A DNA stretch of 64,000 nt from JAGWBD01 sp965197455 (GTDB lineage Bacteria > Chloroflexota > Anaerolineae > Aggregatilineales > Phototrophicaceae), in the NCBI GenBank assembly GCA_965197455.1, contig OZ240208.1, forward strand, positions 124,001 to 188,000. The letters are read 5' to 3'. The position numbers and the translations under genes were made by a program. Of this stretch, positions 56,064 through 64,000 are shown in pieces (position 1 is the first letter of the stretch; each line of letters begins with the position of its first letter). The notes beneath the pieces were generated by a model. It searched no databases, was not told where the DNA came from, and saw only the letters and a list, made by a program, of their open reading frames with translations.

Positions 56064-56561
56064 ATGTCGATTCACGACCGCAAGTACAAACAGCGTATCG
56101 CGCAGCACCTCGCCAAGTATCCGGACAAGCGTTCGGCAGTGATGCCGCTGCTCTATATCGCCCAGGAAGAATACGGCTGGGTCAGCCCGCAGGGCATTCA
56201 GGAAGTGGCCGAACTCTGCGACATGGACCCGACCCAGGTCAAGTCCATTTCCGGCTTCTACACCATGTATTCGGAGCGCGAAAAGGGCCGCTACTGGCTG
56301 CAGGTCTGCACCGATCTGCCCTGCGCGCTCAACGGCGCCGAAGATTTTCACCGCGAACTGAAGGCGCATCTCGGGGTGGAGGAGGGCGGCACCTCGGCCG
56401 ACGGCCTGTTCACAGTCGAGCATGTCATGTGTCTGGCCGCCTGTGACAAGGCGCCCATGTTGCAGTGCAACTTCCACTACATGGAATCGCTGGACATGGA
56501 GAAAATGAAAGCCTGGATCGAGGAACGCCGCGCAGAACTTGAAGCTGCGGCACAGGGATGA
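56064..56561 (+). CDS. nuoE: NADH-quinone oxidoreductase subunit E
   Basis: 165 aa thioredoxin-like [2Fe-2S] subunit (24-kDa, cluster N1a). ATG 56064 follows GGACGG. Motifs: YPDKRSAVMPLLYIAQEEYGWVSPQGIQEVA, then SGFYTMYSEREKGRYWLQVCTDLPCALNGAE with Cys pair 1, and VMCLAACDKAPMLQCN with Cys pair 2. It forms the NADH dehydrogenase module with NuoF and NuoG. The reading frame ends eight bases before the start of nuoF. Confidence 0.95.
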   Translation: MSIHDRKYKQRIAQHLAKYPDKRSAVMPLLYIAQEEYGWVSPQGIQEVAELCDMDPTQVKSISGFYTMYSEREKGRYWLQVCTDLPCALNGAEDFHRELKAHLGVEEGGTSADGLFTVEHVMCLAACDKAPMLQCNFHYMESLDMEKMKAWIEERRAELEAAAQG

Positions 56562-56568
56562 CGCATTC

Positions 56569-57876
<1,308 letters not shown>

Positions 57877-57911
57877 GTCGCGCCCGACAGGGCGCAGCAG
57901 CGGAGGATTGC

Positions 57912-60410
57912 ATGGCTGAGACCGTGACCATCGTCGTCAACGACCAGGAGTTCCAGGTGCCGGCCGGCGCCAACCTGATTGATGCGGCGCGCAGCATCGG
58001 CGACCATATCCCGGTGTTCTGCTATCACCCCAAGATGGACCCGGTTGGCATGTGCCGCATGTGCCTCGTGGAGATGGGCAGCATCCAGCGCGACCGCGCC
58101 AGCGGCGAAGTCATGCTCGACGACGAGGGCCAGCCCCAGGTGCGCTGGTTCCCCACCCTGCAGACGGCCTGCACCGCGACGGTCAGCGAAGGTCTGGTCA
58201 TCCGCACCGACACCGAAAAGGTCGACCAGGCGCGCGAAAATGTCCTCGAATTCCTGCTCACCAGTCACCCGCTGGATTGCCCCATCTGTGACAAGGGCGG
58301 TGAATGCCCGCTGCAGAACCTGACCATGGAATACGGCCCTGGCCAGACGCGCATGGTCTTCATGGACAAGCTCAAACTGGACAAGCACGTGCCGCTGGGC
58401 GACCTGATTTTTCTCGACGAGGAACGCTGCATCCAGTGCGCGCGTTGCGTCCGCTTCCAGGATGAAGTCGTCGGCGATGACGTGCTGGCCTTCCATGAGC
58501 GCGGCCGCTCGCTGCAGATCATCACCAACAGCGATCCCGGTTTCGACAGCTATTTCTCCGGCAACACGACCGACATTTGCCCGGTCGGCGCGCTGACCAC
58601 GGCGGACTTCCGCTTTGGCGCCCGCCCCTGGGAACTGACCGAGGTGCCCAGTATCGACCCCTGGGATGCGGCCGGCTCAAACATCAGCCTCAGCACGCGC
58701 CTCGACCGCGATGCCGGCGGACGCGCCATCATCAAGCGTGTCATGCCGCGCCAGAACGAATACGTCAACGAAATCTGGATCAGCGACAAGGCGCGCTTCG
58801 GCCATCACTTCACGCGCAGCGCGGACCGCCTGGCTTTCCCGCTGACGGGCGAGTCGCGCGCCACCTGGGCCGAGGCCCTGCAGGCCGCCGCTGCCGTACT
58901 GGCTGCCGCCGGCGACGACGTCGCCATCATTGCGGGTAGCGGCCTCAGCAACGAAGACCTTTACGCCATGCGTCAACTGGCCGACGGACTCGGCACTTCA
59001 CGCCTGGGCGCCTGGCCGCCCACGCACGGCGGCGCAGACCTGATCGCCCAGGTCGGTGTGGGGCAGGGCACCAATCTTGGCCAGCTCGGCCCCGGCGACG
59101 TGGTGCTGGTCATCGCCAGCGACCTTGAGGAAGAGGTGCCGCTCTGGCGTCTGCGCATCAAACAGGCCGGTGATCGTGGCGCCACGCTGCTGGTTGCCAA
59201 CGCGCGTCACACCCGCCTCGACGACTTCGCCAGCCAGTCCCTGCGCTACCCGACCGGTGGCGCCGCCCACTTCCTCGCCAACCTGCGCGAAGCAGACGAA
59301 GCGCTCTTCAGTCAACTGAGCGCTGCGGACAACCTGGTCATCGTCGCCGGCGCGGAAGGGCTCGACCTGCCTGGCAGCCGCGCATTGATGCAGCTGGCCG
59401 CCAACATTCTGATTGACACCGGCCACGTCGGGCGGCCCAACAACGGCCTGCTGGCTCCGCTGCCGGGACCCAACGGCATGGGCCTGCGCTACCTCGGCTT
59501 CACGCCGGAGAACACGCAGGACATCATGGCGAACCCGCCCAAAACGTTGCTGGTCGCCCAGGCAGACTTGCTGGCCGACGACCCCTCGGCGCCGGACTGG
59601 CTCGGTGGGGTCGAGCGCATCATCGAGTTGACCCTCTTCCAGGACTCGCTGGGCGAGCGCGCGGCCGTGACCCTGCCGCTGCAAAGCTTCGTGGAGCGCG
59701 ACGGCAGCTTCACCAGCGGTGAAAGACGCGTGCAACGTTTTTATCGCGCCCAGGGGCCGGTGGGCGAGGCCATGCCCGCCTGGCAGGTCGTGATGAAGAT
59801 TGGCGAGACCCTGGGCCAGGCGCGCGCGAAAGCCTCGGCTGCCGCCGTGATGCTGGAGATGTCGCAGCGCGTGCCGGCCTTTGCCACCTGCCGCTACCGC
59901 GAGCTGGCCTGGACAGAGCAGCAGGATCCGCCCATCGGCGAAGACCTGTGGTATGGCGGCACGGCCTTGCGCAACCGCGGCGGCCTGGGTGTTCAAATCC
60001 CGGCCGCGGCGGACGCTGGCCCGGTGCAGACGGACGAACCGGACTTGCCGGCTGCGCCGCGTGGCAAACGTGGCAAGCTGAAAATTGTCCCGATCGTCAG
60101 CCTTTACAACCGCGAACGTGCCTTCAGGCCGACGGACATCGTCGCAGCTCGCGTACCCTTGCCCTGCGCCATTCTCAACCCGCGGGATGCGCAGCGCCTC
60201 AAGCTGGCAGCGGGTGACACGCTGGAAATCGAAATCGATGACGGCCCGGCGCTGCAGGTGTTGGCCAGGCTGGATGCAGGCATGCCGACTGGCAGTCTGG
60301 CTCTGCCGCGCCACCTGACCTCGACCGCCATGCCGCTCACGCTGACCACGGGCAAGGTGACGCGCGTGGCTGTGCCGACGGCCGGCAAGGTGACTGAACA
60401 TGACGCTTGA
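57912..60410 (+). CDS. nuoG: NADH-quinone oxidoreductase subunit G
   Basis: 832 aa (75-kDa). Cluster N1b Cys in VFCYHPKMDPVGMCRMCLVEM with TACTATV; N5 in SHPLDCPICDKGGECPLQN (His plus three Cys); N4 in CIQCARCVRF with TDICPVGALT. The following molybdopterin-oxidoreductase-like domain begins EVPSIDPWDAAGSNISL, where forms carrying the extra cluster N7 have four Cys; none are here, so N7 is absent. A C-terminal molydop-binding domain starts near IVPIVSLYNRERAF. The stop overlaps the nuoH start by 11 bases. Confidence 0.96.
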   Translation: MAETVTIVVNDQEFQVPAGANLIDAARSIGDHIPVFCYHPKMDPVGMCRMCLVEMGSIQRDRASGEVMLDDEGQPQVRWFPTLQTACTATVSEGLVIRTDTEKVDQARENVLEFLLTSHPLDCPICDKGGECPLQNLTMEYGPGQTRMVFMDKLKLDKHVPLGDLIFLDEERCIQCARCVRFQDEVVGDDVLAFHERGRSLQIITNSDPGFDSYFSGNTTDICPVGALTTADFRFGARPWELTEVPSIDPWDAAGSNISLSTRLDRDAGGRAIIKRVMPRQNEYVNEIWISDKARFGHHFTRSADRLAFPLTGESRATWAEALQAAAAVLAAAGDDVAIIAGSGLSNEDLYAMRQLADGLGTSRLGAWPPTHGGADLIAQVGVGQGTNLGQLGPGDVVLVIASDLEEEVPLWRLRIKQAGDRGATLLVANARHTRLDDFASQSLRYPTGGAAHFLANLREADEALFSQLSAADNLVIVAGAEGLDLPGSRALMQLAANILIDTGHVGRPNNGLLAPLPGPNGMGLRYLGFTPENTQDIMANPPKTLLVAQADLLADDPSAPDWLGGVERIIELTLFQDSLGERAAVTLPLQSFVERDGSFTSGERRVQRFYRAQGPVGEAMPAWQVVMKIGETLGQARAKASAAAVMLEMSQRVPAFATCRYRELAWTEQQDPPIGEDLWYGGTALRNRGGLGVQIPAAADAGPVQTDEPDLPAAPRGKRGKLKIVPIVSLYNRERAFRPTDIVAARVPLPCAILNPRDAQRLKLAAGDTLEIEIDDGPALQVLARLDAGMPTGSLALPRHLTSTAMPLTLTTGKVTRVAVPTAGKVTEHDA

Positions 60411-62076
60411 TATTGACCTGCGCCTGCTGCGGCGCCTGCTCATCGGCGCCGGCAGCGTCATCGCCTTGCTGCTGACGCTGCTGACTGCCCTCGGCACGCT
60501 GGCCGCCGCAGCCGACCTGCCGCTCAAGATTGGCGTTTTCGTGGCCCTGGCCATCGGACTGGTGCTGCTGGCGCTGGTCTCACGCGTGGCCGGTATCATC
60601 TTTCTGCTGCTGGTGAACCCGCTGGCCTTCGTCGTGGTCAACTGGCCGGCCATCTTCGACTTTCTGGACGGGGCGCTGCGCTTCGTCTTTGAGCCAGCCA
60701 CGCGCCAGATTAACATCGTCGACTGTGGCAATGACGCCGGCTGCGCGGGTCTGTGGCCGATCGTGTTTGCCGCGCTCTTCTTCTTTATTGTGCTCACCAG
60801 TTTTGCCTACACAACCTTGCTGGAGCGGCGCCTGCTCGCCTTCTTCCAGCAGCGCATCGGCCCCAACCGCGTGGGGCCGCTGGGCTTTCTGCAACCCGCG
60901 GCGGACGGCGTCAAGCTGGTCTTCAAGGAAGACTTTCGGCCCGCCGGTGCCTATCGTACGGTCTACACCTTCGCGCCCCTCATCAAGGTGCTGCCGGTGA
61001 TGCTGCTCTTCGGCGTGATCCCCATCGGACCCAAAATCATCCTGCCATGGTTCGCGCCCTCGCTGGGCGATGTCTGGTTCCGCGTGCCGCTGGGCCTGGC
61101 AGACCCCAACGTCGGCCTGTTGTGGCTGCTGGCCATCACCAGCCTTGGCACCTATGGCGTGGTGCTGGCAGGCTGGGCCAGCAACAACAAGTACGCGATG
61201 CTGGGCGCCCTGCGCGCCTCGTCCCAGATGGTCAGCTATGAGCTGAGCTTTGGCCTCGCGCTGGCCGTGCCCATCATGCTGGCCGGCAGCATGAGCATTG
61301 GCGACATCATCACTGGCCAGGAGCTCATCTGGGAATGGTACGTCTTCCAGAACCCCCTGGCGGCTGCAATCCTCATCGTCGCCGTTCTGGCGGAGACCAA
61401 CCGCGCGCCCTTCGACCTGCCCGAAGCGGAGCAGGAGCTGACCCAGGGCTATCAGACCGAGTACAGCGGCATGAAGTTTGCGCTGTTCATGATGGCCGAG
61501 TACCTGGGCATGATCGCGGTCAGCGGCCTGGTGGCCATCACCTTTTTCGGCGGCTGGCAGGATGGCTTCGGCCTCGTGCGCACCGCGCCGATCCTTGGCC
61601 CGCTGGTCATGGGCGGCAAGATTTTCCTGCTGCTGGCCTTTATGATCTGGGTGCGGGCCACGCTGCCGCGCATCCGCTACGACCGCCTCATGCAGTTGGG
61701 CTGGAAGGTCATGCTGCCGCTGGCGCTGGTGGCCGTGGTGTGGACGGCGCTGGCGGTCGTGCTGGGCGACCTGTTTGACAGCCCGCTTGTCTACAGCATG
61801 GCAGGCGTCATCTTCTTCCTGCTGATTGTGGGCGGGGCCTGGCTCTTGCTGGGCCGCGGCTGGCGTCAGGAAGACGAAGAAGCGCTGGACCCGATGATCA
61901 CCGGCGAGCGCCGCGGCTTTGGCCACACCGTGCTCAACGTGGTGGGCGGCTTGCTGGCTGTGCCCTTCGTGCTCTACCGTTACACCCTGACCGCGCTCGA
62001 CAACCTCTCCGGCGTGGCTGGCGCGGATGCAACTGAAATGTCGGGCGAAACCGCAAGCTCTGAGAGCCAGGGCTGA
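60400..62076 (+). CDS. nuoH: NADH-quinone oxidoreductase subunit H, N-terminally extended
   Basis: 558 aa; usual NuoH is 320-440 aa. The canonical protein begins near residue 118 with TM1 and LLERRLLAFFQQRIGPNRVGPLGFLQPAADGVKLVFKED, followed by GYQTEYSGMKFALFMMAEYLGMI and PFDLPEAEQELTQGYQTEYSG, the quinone-cavity motifs. In front stand about 115 residues with three extra hydrophobic segments (about 11-38, 43-62, 63-83) and a loop with DCGNDAGC. A hydrophilic tail of about 40 residues is added at the end. It is the quinone-proximal membrane subunit coupling redox to proton transfer. Confidence 0.95.
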   Translation: MTLDIDLRLLRRLLIGAGSVIALLLTLLTALGTLAAAADLPLKIGVFVALAIGLVLLALVSRVAGIIFLLLVNPLAFVVVNWPAIFDFLDGALRFVFEPATRQINIVDCGNDAGCAGLWPIVFAALFFFIVLTSFAYTTLLERRLLAFFQQRIGPNRVGPLGFLQPAADGVKLVFKEDFRPAGAYRTVYTFAPLIKVLPVMLLFGVIPIGPKIILPWFAPSLGDVWFRVPLGLADPNVGLLWLLAITSLGTYGVVLAGWASNNKYAMLGALRASSQMVSYELSFGLALAVPIMLAGSMSIGDIITGQELIWEWYVFQNPLAAAILIVAVLAETNRAPFDLPEAEQELTQGYQTEYSGMKFALFMMAEYLGMIAVSGLVAITFFGGWQDGFGLVRTAPILGPLVMGGKIFLLLAFMIWVRATLPRIRYDRLMQLGWKVMLPLALVAVVWTALAVVLGDLFDSPLVYSMAGVIFFLLIVGGAWLLLGRGWRQEDEEALDPMITGERRGFGHTVLNVVGGLLAVPFVLYRYTLTALDNLSGVAGADATEMSGETASSESQG

Positions 62077-62093
62077 CGCGCGGGAGGATATGA

Positions 62094-62588
62094 ATGAACC
62101 TGATTCGCGGCTTTCAGACCACCTTCCGGCATGTGCTGGAAGAGCCGGTCACGATCCAGTACCCGGAAGAAATGCGTCCCTTTCAGCAACGTTTCAAGGG
62201 GCGCCACGAGCTCAAGCGCTATGACAACGGGCTGGAGAAATGCATCGGCTGCTCGCTCTGCGCGGCGGCCTGCCCGGCGGACGCGATCTGGGTCGAGGCG
62301 GCGGAAAACACGGACGAGGAACGCTACAGTCCCGGCGAACGTTACGCCCGGACCTACGAAATAAACATGCTGCGTTGTATCTTTTGCGGCTATTGCGAGG
62401 ACGCCTGCCCGACCGAAGCCATCGTGCTGACGAGCGAGCACCGCATGAGCTTCACCGACCGGCGCGACGCAATCTACACCAGGGACATGTTGATTGAGGC
62501 GCCGGCCGAAGGGCAGCCGGATACTCCGCAACAGGTTGAGCCGGGCGCTTACGACCGGTCGATACCGGATATGGAAGACCCGAAGTAG
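62094..62588 (+). CDS. nuoI: NADH-quinone oxidoreductase subunit I
   Basis: 164 aa subunit (TYKY) with two [4Fe-4S] clusters N6a/N6b: LEKCIGCSLCAAACPADAI and CIFCGYCEDACPTEAIVLT. The N-terminal amphipathic helix FQTTFRHVLEEPVTIQYPEE lies on the membrane and FKGRHELKRYDNGLEKCIGC is typical. The Pro/Asp-rich C-terminus ends MEDPK. GGGAGG precedes the ATG. It passes electrons from NuoG to NuoB. Confidence 0.96.
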   Translation: MNLIRGFQTTFRHVLEEPVTIQYPEEMRPFQQRFKGRHELKRYDNGLEKCIGCSLCAAACPADAIWVEAAENTDEERYSPGERYARTYEINMLRCIFCGYCEDACPTEAIVLTSEHRMSFTDRRDAIYTRDMLIEAPAEGQPDTPQQVEPGAYDRSIPDMEDPK

Positions 62589-62630
62589 CACCGCAGCGAC
62601 GCAGACAGGCACGCGAACGACAGGGGATTC

Positions 62631-63875
62631 ATGGGAACGGAAGTCTGGCTTTTCATCCTGGTAGGCGCAGTCGCGGTGGTTGCCGCCGTCATGCTGCTGC
62701 TCAGCCAAAACGCGGTCCACAGCGCCCTGTTCCTCATTGTGAACATGGGCTGTATCGCCTTCCTCTTCCTCATGCTCAATGCGCCCTTCCTCGCGATGGT
62801 GCAGATCGCGGTCTACGCCGGCGCCATTATGGTCTTGTTCCTCTTCGTCATCATGCTGCTGGGGACTGAGCGACCTGGCGGCAAATCGCCCTTCGGCTGG
62901 CTCGCGCCGGGTGCCATCGTGCTGGCCCTGATTTTCCTGGTGACCGTGGGCGTGGCGCTTTCGCAGGGCGGCATCAGCGATTTGCAGGCACCGGCCGCGC
63001 ATCCTCAGTTGCGCGTGGCGCACTATGCAGCCGACGCCGGCACGCTGGAGCTGCGCATTGATGGCGCCATCATCGCCAGCGGGCTGACCAATGGCGCGCT
63101 GCAGGAATACGAGACCCTGCCGCCTGGCGAGTATGAACTGGAACTGTTGACCGCAAACGGTGGGCTCCTGTTGCGTCAAACTGTGGCGCTTGAGGCCGGT
63201 CAACGCACTACCGCGCTGCTGCAGGGCACCGGCACGCCAACCCTCAGCCTGGTATCGGACATCGCCGCAGCGGGTAGCTTGCGCATCTTCAACGCCTGGA
63301 ATGTACCGGTCAGCCTGGTGGACTATGCCTCCGAGCTGAGCGACGAGGATACGCTCGTGCTGGCGGAAAGCATTGCCAGGGGCGAGCTGACCGCGCCGCT
63401 GGCCGTCGCTGCTGACGCCGACTTCAGCACCTGGGCGCTGGTGAAAGCCGCCGACGGCGAGTTGCTCGCGCGCATGACCGAAGTGGCGGAATTCGACGCC
63501 TCCGACGGCGACAGCGCCTTGCTGGTGCTCTCGCCCGTGCGCCGCTTCGAAGGCTCGCTGGAGGCAGCCGCCAGCCTGCTGGTGGCCCCGGCGCAGGCCC
63601 GCTTCGGCAGCCCGGCCGACATGGGCCAGCAGTTGTTCAGCCGCTACATGCTGCCGATGCAAATCGTCGCCGTCCTGCTGCTGGTGGCCATGGTCGGCGC
63701 GATCGTGCTGACGCACCGGCCGCGGCTCGCGCCGGAGCTGGCGCGCGCGCGTCTGGGGCGTCGCCGCGTCAGTCGCCCGCTGACCAGTGTGATCGCATCG
63801 CAACTGGGGCAGGCAGATGAGGCGCCGGAGGGCGAGACCGCGGCCCTGCCACCTACCGGGGCACAGGAGCGCTGA
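62631..63875 (+). CDS. nuoJ: NADH-quinone oxidoreductase subunit J with large extracytoplasmic insertion
   Basis: 414 aa, more than twice the usual 165-200. Residues 1-110 are canonical TM1-4, with VHSALFLIVNMGCIAFLFLMLNAPFLAMVQIAVYAGAIMVLFLFVIMLLG including the essential TM3 region. Residues 335-364 are canonical TM5 (FSRYMLPMQIVAVLLLVAMVGAIVL). Between them about 215 residues are inserted. The first part (126-210) reads LRVAHYAADAGTLELRIDGAIIASGLTNG, then YETLPPGEYELELL, the pattern of DUF4397 domains; the second (215-303) may be a diverged repeat. In NuoJ this loop faces outside the membrane. The reading frame is continuous. Confidence 0.92.
   Translation: MGTEVWLFILVGAVAVVAAVMLLLSQNAVHSALFLIVNMGCIAFLFLMLNAPFLAMVQIAVYAGAIMVLFLFVIMLLGTERPGGKSPFGWLAPGAIVLALIFLVTVGVALSQGGISDLQAPAAHPQLRVAHYAADAGTLELRIDGAIIASGLTNGALQEYETLPPGEYELELLTANGGLLLRQTVALEAGQRTTALLQGTGTPTLSLVSDIAAAGSLRIFNAWNVPVSLVDYASELSDEDTLVLAESIARGELTAPLAVAADADFSTWALVKAADGELLARMTEVAEFDASDGDSALLVLSPVRRFEGSLEAAASLLVAPAQARFGSPADMGQQLFSRYMLPMQIVAVLLLVAMVGAIVLTHRPRLAPELARARLGRRRVSRPLTSVIASQLGQADEAPEGETAALPPTGAQER
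62967..63620 (+). other. DUF4397-like insertion within nuoJ
   Basis: Approximate extent of the extra domain(s) between TM4 and TM5. A beta-rich, cysteine-free segment with the DUF4397 hallmarks VRVxHxxxDA, DG-x-SGLxxG and PPGEYELEL. DUF4397 proteins are otherwise exported surface proteins; this one would be tethered to complex I. Boundaries are by eye. Confidence 0.7.
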
Positions 63876-63876
63876 C

Positions 63877-64000
63877 ATGCTGCAGACCGAAGCCTACGTA
63901 ATGCTGAGCATGGTGCTCTTCGTGCTGGGCGCGATGGGCGTGATGCTGCGCCGCAACGCCATCCTCGTGTTCATGTCAGTTGAGTTGATGCTCAACGCGG
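63877..64000 (+). CDS. nuoK: NADH-quinone oxidoreductase subunit K, 5' part
   Basis: The first 41 codons are present, starting MLQTEAYVMLSMVLFVLGAMG and containing RRNAILVFMSVELMLNA, the TM2 motif with the conserved membrane Glu of NuoK. It starts one base after the nuoJ stop and runs off the window. The antiporter-like subunits NuoL, M and N are expected beyond. Confidence 0.95.
   Translation, partial: MLQTEAYVMLSMVLFVLGAMGVMLRRNAILVFMSVELMLNA

Noticed and set aside
57912..60410. Missing N7 cluster in NuoG as an anomaly
   Set aside because: The four Cys for N7 occur only in some bacteria, so their absence is ordinary; noted in the annotation only.

Overview
The window is a high-GC, gene-dense bacterial chromosome segment with no phage, CRISPR array, insertion sequence or RNA gene that I could recognise. 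It looks like a Chloroflexota (Anaerolineae-like) genome. The reasons are the dipeptide and sugar ABC systems with non-lipidated binding proteins, a DnaD/DnaI-type primosome beside DnaB, a fused glycyl-tRNA synthetase next to dnaG-rpoD, an enlarged RpoB, and a 14-subunit-type nuo operon. This is inference from gene content and motif style, not from a search.

Left part (1-21190): a minus-strand dipeptide ABC operon (two paralogous binding proteins, two permeases, two ATPases) leads into a hydantoinase A gene cut by the window edge. Then come a broken glutaredoxin and an intact thiol peroxidase (+), and a minus-strand block of sugar kinase, amidohydrolase and a nitrate/sulfonate-type ABC transporter. 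In that transporter the binding-protein and ATPase genes carry stop or frameshift lesions while the permease is open. A second copy of the thiol-peroxidase 3' end lies beyond this block. An SDR, a dipeptidase (M19), a DadA-like oxidase, a secreted CotH-family protein, an M24 peptidase and a small EthD-like protein follow. Together they suggest use of peptides and amino-acid derivatives.

Middle (21249-41246): a ribose-type sugar ABC operon; a lower-GC gene for a PD-(D/E)XK (HSDR_N) protein flanked by 33-bp copies of the permease 3' end; a secreted M16 peptidase; pdxS. A compact minus-strand replication operon follows: bifunctional nuclease, DnaB, DnaD-like, tandem-ATPase DnaI-like, GNAT, KARI-like. 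Then come two lipoproteins, a GT39-like membrane protein, a NagD-type phosphatase and a serine hydrolase.

Right part (41284-64000): information processing and respiration, all on the plus strand. rpoB stands alone without rpoC or ribosomal genes and carries large insertions, and glyQS-dnaG-rpoD follow. The complex I operon nuoA-K then runs off the window end. Its NuoJ contains an apparent DUF4397-like extracytoplasmic insertion, and its NuoH has an N-terminal membrane extension.

The most unusual items are the NuoJ insertion, the two insertions flanked by duplicated gene tails, four exact-period 17-residue repeats at the DnaB N-terminus, the double-ATPase DnaI, and the low-GC insertion in RpoB.
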